Below are positions 24,480 through 34,301 of a stretch of DNA of 64,000 bases, piece by piece. Numbering within the stretch: position 1 is the first letter of the stretch; each line of letters begins with the position of its first letter. This stretch comes from Pyrenula massariospora (lineage: Eukaryota > Ascomycota > Eurotiomycetes > Pyrenulales > Pyrenulaceae), in NCBI GenBank assembly GCA_021030905.1, contig JAGFMI010000002.1:558001-622000 (forward strand). Direction: 5' to 3'. Both the position numbers and the translations under genes were made by a program. The notes under the pieces are model-generated. The model did not search any database, had not been told where the DNA came from, and was given only the letters and a program-made list of their open reading frames with translations.

Positions 24480-27400
24480 TTATATTAAATTTACTATTTA
24501 CTAATTTTTATAAGTAATATAATAGTAATCGATATTAAGTTAATATTAATTTTAAATTTAACCTATTAATTATATTTAAAATTATATATTATTAAATTAA
24601 TATTTTTTATTTCTCTACCTATATTAACCTTTAAAATTAGTTATAATTTTTTAAATTTTTAAATAGTAGGCTAAACAGTTCTATTAATATAATAATATTA
24701 TTTAAATTACTTTAAAAAAAAATGTGTCGATAAAATCCCTATTTAAATTTAATTATTTTTAAAAAAAAACATTTACTTTAAAATAGTAAAAAGATTAAAA
24801 AAAAAAAAATTGCAATATTCTTTATAAAAATTAATAACTAAAAACTTTATATATTGTATAGTAACTCTTTATAATATTAAATTATAATTTTTAGTATTTA
24901 AATTTATTAAGAATATTAAATTATTTAAAAGGTAAATAGTTAATATCGATATAATAAAAAAGTTTTTTTTTAATATATTAAAAAATATTTTAAAAAAGTT
25001 GTAAAAATATCTTTGATAAAAAAAGTATTTAATTTAATTTTTAAATAACTTTATATTATATATTAAAATTATAAATATTATTTTTTATAAAATTCAATAA
25101 AATTATATTAAAAAAATAAATAAATTTAGAAAAAAGATCGCCGAATTTAAATAAATATTATAAAAAATACTTAATCAAAATTTTGAAATAACTATTTTAG
25201 TTATATTAAATATATTAATTAATAAAGTAATAAATTTCATTATTATTAATAAATAGCGAACTGCTAAAAATAAAAATAAAATAAAAATAAATAAAATAAC
25301 TGTTTTTATATTAATTATTAAAAATAATAATCCAAATAATTTTTTTAATTTATTTAATAATAATAAAAAATTAATTTAATATAATTGAGTTCTAAAATTA
25401 TATTTTATTTTATAATAAAAATTTACAGTTAAAATTTATACTTTGATAGTTAATTCAATTTTTAATAAAAATATTTATTTTATAAAAATATTAAACTTTT
25501 TTAAGCTAAACAATAAAAATTTTTTTATCTATTTAAATTAAAACTTTATTATAAATTAAAAATTGATAGTTAATACTAACTGATATTTTATTAATTTTAA
25601 AAAAATAATATATATTACTATTTAAATTATAAATTTAACAATAAATAATATATATCTCTATTTTAAAAAAAAAAAAAAAAAAAAGATTGTTATATTAGTC
25701 GAATTAATAAATTTTATCTATAATATATTTAAAAATTTAAAAATAAAATATTTTATAGATTTTAATTTTTTTTATATAAAATTTATATAATTAGTTAATA
25801 AGAACAAGATCTATAAAAATAAATAAAAAAAAAATATAGTAAAAAAACTATATAATAATTTATAAATTTAAATTACAATATATATTAAAAATAAATATAT
25901 TTTTTTTAAAAATTTCTATAATATAGCTGATATTTTTATATAATAATTAAAATATATTAAATAAAATAAAAAAAACAAAATAATAGCCCAAATAGAAAAA
26001 TTAATTAATATAATAAAAATAAAAATAAAAATAAAAATGTGCCAACCGATAAATATAATTTTTTTAGTAAAACTGCCAGCTATAGCCATTTCTATTTTAA
26101 AAATTAAAATTTTAAATATCTCGAATATTACTTGCTATAATTATAATAAAAAAAATATATAATTTATAATTATTTTAAGCCGAAAAAAATAATTTAGATA
26201 AAATAAATAAAAACTTTTAATTAAAAATAAAAAAAAAATAATTCGAAAAATAAATAACTTTAAATAAAATTACTATTTTAAAGTTAAAAAAAATAAAAAT
26301 ATAAATAGAAAACTATATTTTTTTATTAATAAAATTATTAGAGAAAACCGCGTTAATAATTAAAAATAAAATTATTTTTAAAAAAATAAACTTATGTATT
26401 AAAATACTATTAAATATAAAAACTAATAAACAGATTTTTATATATTATAAATAAAAAATAAAATTAAAAAAGCAGCTACAGATTATATTTTATAAATTAA
26501 TTTAAAAAATATTAGTATTAAAATATAATAATTAAATTATAAATTAACTCTTTTATATTTTTTAAATTAATATAATATTAGATTTAAAGTGTATCTCTAC
26601 TTAATTTATTTTTTATAATATAAAAAAGTATAACGTACTATTAAAATATATTTAATTTATTAAAAATTATATCTTTTTTAACTGTAAAAAATATTAAATA
26701 ATATAAAAAAATAATTCTATATATAATGCTAAACAGTATATAGTAATACTCTATTAAAAATAAAATATATTTTATTTAATAAAGATAATTTATCAAGAAG
26801 ATACTAATTAAAAAAATTAACTATTAAAATAAATAGATAGACTAATTAGTTTAATTAAAATATTATATTAATTCGAATCTAAAATTAAAGCTTTTAATTA
26901 TTTATTAAAAAATAAAATATAAATAAAAAATATTTAGAAGAGTTTACTAAAAATAGAGAAAAAATTAATTTAAAATTTAAAAAATCTAAAATTTAATAGA
27001 TTAAAGAAGTTATTGAAGAAATATCGAAGTAAAAACCTATTATAAATAAATATCTATATAATTAATAGATCGATCTATCTATTTAATATAAAAATAAATA
27101 TAATAATTGGAGCTACAAATATTTATAAAATTAATAAATTTATTAAAAATCGCCGCGCGGAGAACGGTTTAAAAATTAATAATAATAAATTATAATATAT
27201 AATAAAAAATAAGCTTTTTGCGTTTATTAAAAATTATTAAAATATATTTTTTAAAATTGCCTTAAATAAATTATCTTTATTAAAAAAAAGAATAAATTAT
27301 TAAATCAAATTTATTAAAAATAACAAGCTAGCCTTTAACTCTTTATATAATATATTATTAAAATATTTAAAGCTTATAAAAGCATATCTCTAAAAAAATA

Positions 27401-30361
27401 TAAAAAAAAAAATTTATTATATTTAGTAACAGTCTCTTTATTTTATTTATACTATTTATAAAAAATTTTAAAAAAAGATAAAAATTCTATATAAATTACC
27501 GATACTTTAATATTTTTATTAAAAAAATTAATATTTATTACTATTTATCAGCAAAATATTAATTTAATTACAATAAATATAAATTTTCATAAAGCTAAAT
27601 ATATAATAAGTTTTTTATTAAATTTAAATAATTTTCGAAGCAAAAAATTTTACGATATTTTATATATAATTTAATTTATATAAATATCGAGTTTTATTTT
27701 TTAGTTTATATAATAATTCTGCTTTTTTTTAACAATTTATAAATAAAATATTATTTAATTATTTAAATAATTTCTATACAATTTATATAAATAATATTTT
27801 AATTTTATTAAAGATCTTTTTAAATATAAAATATATATAAAAAAGGTATTTTAATAGTTAAAAAAATAAAATTATAAATAGATATTTAAAAAAAATAAAT
27901 TTTATATATAGAAAATTAAATTTTTAAACTTTATTATAAATACCGAAAAACTATAAATAGATTTAAAAAAATATTTATTATTTAAAACTGGTTAAAACCT
28001 TATTCGATAAAAACTATATAATTTTTTTTAAATTTTATTAATTTTTATTATATATTTTTATTCGAGGTAAAATATATTATATATTTTTTATAAAAATTTA
28101 TAATTAAAAAATATTAATATTGTTTTAAAGATAAAAAATAATAAATTTTTAATTATATTAAAAAATTTATAATATTCAACTAAATATTTACGTATTTTTT
28201 TTATTATTAATAAATATATATAAAAATCGATATCAGTAATAATATAGTAATAAAAATTTTATATTAATTATAAAATAATAAGAATTGGAAGCCGATAGTT
28301 TTTTTTTTTAAAATATTATAATTTATAAAAATATATTATAAAATCTACGACAAAAAAATATTTATTATAATTTTAAATTTAAAAAAATAACACTTACTAT
28401 TAATTAGTTTATAAAAAATTTTTTTATTCTAATAGATTATCGTGTATTAAAATTTTTTATAATTAAATATTTATTTAACTTTCGATAAATATATTAATAA
28501 AAATTTATAAAAAATTACCAATTCTTTATTTTCTATTGATTTAAAATTAAAAATATTATTATTAATATCTTTTTATATAAAGCGGAAAAATTAAAAATTT
28601 AAAAAATTAAAAATATTACTGTATAGATTAATATTTTAATTTAATTAATAATAATTATAAATTTAAAATCTGCTAGTAGAAAATTCTTATTTAAATTAAT
28701 TAATTAAATTTTTAAAATTAATTGTAAAAATTTTGCTGTACAGTTATACTACCAATTAATTAAAAAAAAAAAATTTTATAAAGAGATTTTTATTAAAATA
28801 TAATAAATTATAAATACTAAGCGCGACAAATTTTTAAATTTAATTAATTTAATATATATATATACGAGCCCTACTACGGTATATTTAAAATAAAAAAAAA
28901 TATAAAAATTAATTATAAAATAATATTATTAATATAGTTTAATAATAAATATAAAGCAGTTTATTTAAAACTGTTTATTTTATTAAAAAAAATATTTAGA
29001 AATAAAAATTTAAAATTTTTATACTTTTTATCGATTTTAAAGTACTATTAGTAATATAGTTTAATAAATTTTAAAAACTTTTTTAAAAATAAATAAGATT
29101 TTAACAATATATTAATAATAATAAATTATTTAAATAAAAAAATTTTTATTTTATTCTACCTAAAAACAGTTACTGCAAATAAAATTATTTAATTATATTA
29201 TATATATATTTAGCGTGTATACAGTATTTTTAAAATTATTATTTTAAATTAAAAATTTCAATTTATTTCATTCTTTATAAATAAATTATATTTATTTATA
29301 AAAATTAAATAAAAATTTAGTACAGCCAACTATCTATAAATTAATAATAATTTTAAAATTTTAATATAATATATCGATTAATATTTACGGCCTTTTATAA
29401 ATTATTTTTAAAATAATTAGTTAAAATTTCTATTAGCTATTAATTTCATTTAAATAATTTTAAAATATAATTTAATAAAATATTTATTATTTAAATTAAA
29501 ATTTAATTATCCCGTAAAACAATATTTCGATTAAAAAAAATAAATAAAAAAATTATTTACTATTAAAAAACAGTTTATTTATTTTAAAGTTTAATAATTT
29601 ATTAAATAAATCTATAATATTATTAAATAAATTTAAAAAAATTCAAATATTACTTAAAAATATTAAGTTAAATAAATTAATAAGTATTAGCAAAAATTTA
29701 ATTTTAAAATTAAAAATTTAATTTATATTAAACAAAAAAATTAAAATTTGAAACAACTAAATAATAAATTTAACTAGTAAAATTATAAATTTTATTTTAT
29801 TATTAAAATAAAAAATTACTTTTATAAAGTATAATTATTAAAATATATAAAAATATATTTAATATTTTATATAAATAAATTAAAAAAAGCTGCTAATAAT
29901 TTTTTTTTAAATAAATTTAAAAATTAAAAATATCTATAAAGATTAATAGAAAATTAAAATAAATAATTAAAAAATTTTTAAATAGTTATATACTAAAAAA
30001 GATACTGCAATATTATATTTAATAAATAAAATTTAATTTAAATAAAAATTATTACTCAACAAAGAACTTTATAAATTTATTTTATTTAATTAAAATTTTT
30101 TATAAATACTATCTAAAAACTATCGAATTATTTAAAAAATTAAAAAAATAACTAAAAATTTATATATATATAAAAAAAATAATTATTATTATAAAAAATA
30201 ATATAGTAGTTAAAATTAAAATAAAATTAAAAAAATATAAAAAATAAATTAAATTATTATTTTTTTTATATATTTTAATAAAAAATATTTTTTAAAAATA
30301 TTTTTTTTTATTTACAGTATCAAACTTTAATTACATTATTTTAAATTTATTTTAAAAAAAA

Positions 30362-30547
30362 TAATATAGTGCCGCGCTCTATATAGTTTTAATAATTTTA
30401 ATATTATATAATATGCGGCGCGCACCCTTAAAGTTTTCGTTTATATATATATATATATAAAGTAATTTTTTAACTTAGTATAGATACACCCAGGCCAGAA
30501 ACTGCTTGTATAGCCTAATACATTCATTCTAGACCTTGATCGTTACA
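30362..30547. repeat. Downstream LTR of the retroelement fossil
   Basis: 186 bp ending in gatcgttaca. Here the first part is AT-shifted and the last ~80 bp (for example aggccagaaactgcttgta) keep their C and G. This is the mirror image of the upstream LTR. Confidence 0.8.
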
Positions 30548-30880
30548 GCTGGTATTTTAACTTAATTAGCTGAATGTATTCATTGGCTTTTTTTAACGTG
30601 TGTACTACTAGGAATAAGATAAGCAAAATTTACAAGAACAGCATAACAGTAAAGTGCTCAAAGAAATCAGCACATTTCACAAAGTCTGTGAATTTAGTAG
30701 GACCGGCAAGTTTAGCAAGATCAGCAAAACCAGTGAAGAGATGACGTGGATTAAAATCAAGCTAGTAGCTATAGAAGAGAAATGGAGTGCTTGCCTACAA
30801 ACGCATTATAAAATAGGTTCGATAGAAGACCTTTGGCACAAGAATGATGATATATAAAATTAAAAAAATTTGCAAGTTTT
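30548..30880. other. Right flank of the AT-rich block, no gene called
   Basis: Base composition returns toward normal. It holds degenerate 9-bp units at about 30708-30735 that resemble the left-flank repeat. An open frame at 30654-30857 partly consists of that repeat and has no recognisable domain. Confidence 0.45.
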
Positions 30881-31001
30881 GGACCCATGGCGTAACGGTA
30901 ACGGTATGTCGTAAAAAGAATTTTCAGCCACTGCGATTTACTAAGTAAATAGCGTTCGACTTTAGATCGAAAGATTGTCCGTTCAAATCGGGCTGGGTTC
31001 A
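30881..31001 (+). tRNA. tRNA-like gene with UUA in the anticodon position and a ~48-nt insertion after the D arm (possible pseudogene)
   Basis: Acceptor strands ggaccca (30881-30887) and tgggttc (30994-31000) pair over 7 bp with one G-U, followed by a discriminator A. The A box is tggcgtaacgg, as in fungal tRNA-Arg genes. The T arm (30977-30993) has five pairs and loop ttcaaat, which holds the B box. The variable region is 5 nt. The anticodon arm (30955-30971) has a perfect 5-bp stem and loop ctttaga, putting TTA at 30962-30964, a triplet that would read UAA. Between the D arm and the anticodon stem lie about 48 extra bases (30907-30954) with a perfect hairpin at 30936-30950. Standard fungal tRNA introns sit one base after the anticodon, so this one is misplaced. 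Either it is a broken or rearranged tRNA-Arg-like gene or a tRNA-derived element. Function is unproven. Confidence 0.5.
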
Positions 31002-31011
31002 TCAATATAGG

Positions 31012-31026
31012 TTTTTGTTTTTTTTT
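31012..31026 (+). terminator. Pol III-type T-run terminator after the tRNA-like gene
   Basis: ttttt followed by g and a run of nine T starts about 11 bases after the last base of the tRNA-like cloverleaf. That is the normal position for a Pol III terminator. Confidence 0.55.
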
Positions 31027-33224
31027 AATTATTAAAAATATACTGCACTGATAGCAAACATTATTTATGCATGAAAAGTGCTCGGAGCGGTGCTATGTAT
31101 ATGTAAAAAAAAAAAATTTTTCCATATTAATACAACGCGCTTTTAATATACGGCGTTTATAAACTTGTAACGCGCGGGTTGCGGGTTACTGATATATATT
31201 GATGCGTTTTGTGAAGAGTCTGTAGAGACAAGAGATCCTTCTAATGGGATGACATCGAAGTCCGTGCCACCCGTGCCCACACCTTGAATGTCAGAAGCCG
31301 TGCCCCAAGTTGTTCAGCATATACTAAGTACCGAACAGACATCAGTGTCAGCGATTAGATGTGCAATAAATTCTGATACAATATTCTAACATCCAATGAT
31401 AGGCTCCTCGATTATGGGGCTGCCCGTGTCTATGTATGTGAAGCGAAATGGCCCGGACTTCCATTTCAACACATTGCTCCTGCATTTTAGAGTTTCCGGT
31501 CTGTGCTTCCTGAAGACGCTGGGAACCATGATGGAAACGGCGGTGATGACCGGGAGGGAATTTCGCCGCATACTTGGTATGAGACCTAGCCTAGACCAAT
31601 AACTCCAGTGTTATGTCTGCTCCATTAGTTTAAACTAGCAGCGGTGCGATTAGCGCGGAAATTCGACATTGAGGAGATCTCTTCCATATCAAAAGACCCT
31701 TTACTTGTAATGGAACAGCTATTTACGTATGATGGAGGTGCTGTAGTTACTGGATTGTAGCTATGGTAATGGGCAGGGTAATTATTAGCTACAGGGGTTG
31801 GCGCAGAAGAGCTTTATCCCACTATCCTAGCTAAATAGCCGGATTAAGTAATTATGGCAAAGGTTACGGGAAGGCTCCGTGACATTCAATTTCTCGCCGA
31901 CTTCTCTGCACGACATTCCTGCCGACTTCGTCTCTCGTCCTACCTCCGTGATGTCGTACCTTGAAGCGTATCCGACGCCACTCGTCCCTGCCCTGCTTCA
32001 ATGGCCCGCGGCTCGCGACCGCTAGGCAGTGCAAATTCCGAGTTGAAGAGCAGGACTTTTGAAGTCGTTCCTTTGTGAATACTACTCACCCGACATATGC
32101 TCTCGGGAACATCTTGGGTGGTGACTTCACCAACCCATTTAACGCCCCAAAGAACACATCATTTCCCAGTGTCCCTTTACGACAATTATGATGCTTTACA
32201 AAAACTAGCTCTTAGAAATTTAAGTGATCATGGACACGAAGCTCAAACGTATGAATCATCTCATGAAGTGGGAAGTGACAGCCTCAAACTGTAGACCTCA
32301 GCATCGGGCTCTAGCGAGGGATGTCTGTTTATTAATCGAGAGAATGGAAGAAAACCATGTATTTTCAGATAAATTCGCAACGATCCACATACGCCACACC
32401 TGGTCGACTCTCGAAAATGGTCATCCCCGTCCCAAAATAAACGATACAACATACCAAGTCCTCCATTTTATGCCGAGTCTCCGCAGACAGTTCCAGGGCA
32501 AGCCTAGTAATCAGTTTAATGGTATGTCCTTGACCAATGGGCTTGTCGGAATCTGCGGGGCTGGAGAAAGCTTTGCCAATATGCGACCATAGAGCGCTAT
32601 AGCGACTCGATCTTCTTGGAACGGCCCTGTTTCCTGAACAATAGGGTTGAGAATAACGGGAGAATTTCATCTCGTCGGTGTATTTTGGCTCGTAACTTGG
32701 GATGTAACGTGCCCTAATACCTCAAACTTGCATGATGAAAACTAGCGACACGTCCTTGTTCAAGAACTTGAAGCAAACTCCGAGGCTAATCTGTTGACAC
32801 AATCTCAGATCTAAAACAAGGAGATGAAGCCAAGCCTAGGACTAACAAGTTTGCCCTATCTTGAGGTGAAATCAAAAGCAAAGCTGCTGAACGACGCGAC
32901 TGTCACATCAAGCCGCGGAAAAGGGACGGTCGATGTACTTCAGTACCGAAGAAGGTTGCAAGAACGGTATGAGAGAACTAAGCACCTTAAAGGGCAGAGA
33001 ATCCAAAGCAGATTGACGAGTTACACGTGAGATAATCAGACAAAGGAACACGTAGTAGAAAAGTTGCACAGATTGTGGTTACGCAATCGTGTTTCCTGAT
33101 GAAGAGAGGCAATGATGAGAAATTAGAAGGGAAAGAGTGGCGGTAGCGGTAGTATCAACACCATATTATGGTCAGATAACCGCTGATAGCACTTCCGGAA
33201 GACAAATAAATGCATTGTTGATGG
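31027..33224. other. Gene-poor stretch right of the AT-rich block
   Basis: About 2.2 kb with short open frames on both strands but no domain, motif or convincing exon chain. The only structure I can support is the inverted LTR-like terminus at 31835-31884. The frames at 31386-31602 and 32097-32670 overlap each other on opposite strands and look like chance. Confidence 0.45.
31835..31884 (-). repeat. LTR-like terminus, inverted copy right of AT-rich block
   Basis: Read on the minus strand from 31884 it begins TGTCACGGAGCCTTCCCG and continues into ataattacttaatccggcta. This matches the start of the element terminus at 16897 on the plus strand. The two copies therefore point toward each other across 15 kb. 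It is a remnant only. Confidence 0.5.
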
Positions 33225-33788
33225 TCAGCCTTGGGCCTGTGTAGGAACGTCTTCTAGCCAGTTCCACGCAGCGGTCACCCTTCCTTCCGCCTCGCTCGCT
33301 AGCTTTGTGAACACTCCAAGGCTAACGTCAAGATCTCTGGGCTGACAGCCTGTACACCTGTCCACCACCGTCACATCCACGCTGCCCTTTCGCTCTTCCG
33401 ACGGCCTCCTTATCCGTATCTTCTTGCCACAGAGAGGATTCGAATTTGGATCACTCCCCTTCTGCGCCGCGTCAAAAATGATGTGGCTCACGCTCACGAT
33501 GTTGTCGGTCGAGCTTGATGTCACACCGCAAGCTCCGAGTCCAGGCTCGTAGTATGTCAGGTCGCCTGTATACGGGCCACCATTTGAGTTAGGGAGAGGG
33601 AGGTTCTGGGAATGATGTCTGGTGAGACCGATCGAGAGGCCGAGGATGAGGGCAAGGAGGGCTAGAGAGGCGGCGATCGAGATAAAGAGTATTTTGCGGG
33701 AAATACGACGGTAGAATGGGAGTGGCCGTTGTGGTTGGTAGGAGGAAGGGACGGGCTTGCGTTGAGGGACATTTTGGGGAAATCCCAT
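33225..33788 (-). CDS. Membrane-anchored RlpA-like double-psi beta-barrel (expansin-like) protein
   Basis: Single exon, 187 aa. A Pro/Arg-rich cytosolic N-terminus of about 32 residues is followed by one hydrophobic segment (ILFISIAASLALLALILGLS, residues ~34-53), then a short Ser/Asn linker and a C-terminal double-psi beta-barrel domain. Domain landmarks are TYYEPGLGACG, the paired-cysteine blocks NPLCGKKI and DRCTGC, and the terminal DLDVSLGVFTKLA. Related fungal proteins are small, secreted or cell-surface, barwin/expansin-like proteins thought to bind or loosen wall polysaccharide. The layout predicts a type II membrane protein with the barrel outside or in the secretory lumen. Catalytic activity is not implied. 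It is the first clear gene to the right of the AT-rich block. Confidence 0.85.
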   Translation of the reverse strand: MGFPQNVPQRKPVPSSYQPQRPLPFYRRISRKILFISIAASLALLALILGLSIGLTRHHSQNLPLPNSNGGPYTGDLTYYEPGLGACGVTSSSTDNIVSVSHIIFDAAQKGSDPNSNPLCGKKIRIRRPSEERKGSVDVTVVDRCTGCQPRDLDVSLGVFTKLASEAEGRVTAAWNWLEDVPTQAQG

Positions 33789-34301
33789 CGAGCATGACGC
33801 GCCTTCAGTGGGCTACGGTGAGTAGTGATTTCACACTGCTTTTGCGGCGGCTTGAGCGACACTAAAGAAATAGAACAAGACCGGTTAAGTCTGATTCCAC
33901 GAACGAGTATATTGCTACCCGCAAAGCCTTGGTAGGTATCGTACACAACCTCGTCGACTACCCCTGACCGATGCCCCTTTCTCCGAAGCGCCGGGGAAGG
34001 GCCAAGAACCCAAGACGCAGAACTCTTTTTGTAAAGACTGGCGGAGAATCACCGCACGTCACTTTCTGACACATAGCATTGTCCCATGAATTTTGCGAGC
34101 CACAGGCGCAGAGACTTACGACGTATTCTTAAAGTTACAAGGAAAATCGCATGAGCAACCACGAGAAGTCACGATAAACACCAGCAATGATAAGATGCTT
34201 TTTGGGGCCACCTGTTATGTGAGGTTTAATGTACATGCCGCAAAGCCGCTCAGGAGAATGCAGCCACCCATTGACAACGGTTTGAACAAGATCATATGCC
34301 T
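33789..34301. other. Spacer between DPBB gene and KGD2
   Basis: Both neighbours lie on the minus strand. This half-kilobase should hold the KGD2 3' end and the promoter of the DPBB gene. No other feature was seen. Confidence 0.45.

Larger units (their letters stand above)
17000..30480. other. AT-rich, gene-free block with RIP-like composition
   Basis: The sequence is almost wholly A and T by eye, with abrupt edges. It has no credible coding frame and only two short GC-rich islands, at 24280-24400 and around 30366-30430. Many of the few remaining G:C pairs sit in CpG, as expected when CpA/TpG sites have been converted to TpA. It contains one recognisable LTR retroelement fossil (24296-30547). 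The rest (17000-24290) is too decayed for me to assign. Such blocks in Pezizomycotina are RIP-ed repeat nests, and some regional centromeres look the same. Confidence 0.8.
24296..30547. mobile_element. LTR retrotransposon fossil, broken, RIP-ed
   Basis: Two direct repeats 6.07 kb apart (24296-24479 and 30362-30547) align along their whole length. The left copy starts TG and the right copy ends in ACA, so the element has LTR architecture and a full length of about 6.25 kb. The interior is almost pure A/T and is saturated with damage, so the clade (Gypsy or Copia) cannot be told. No clear target-site duplication is visible (ctagc on the left, gctgg on the right). The LTRs differ at roughly 70 positions, nearly all transitions. 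That reflects RIP and so gives no clock age. Confidence 0.75.

Noticed and set aside
30654-30857. 67-aa frame right of the retroelement fossil
   Set aside because: Part of it is the degenerate 9-bp repeat (SKISKT). It has no family signature and no neighbouring exons.
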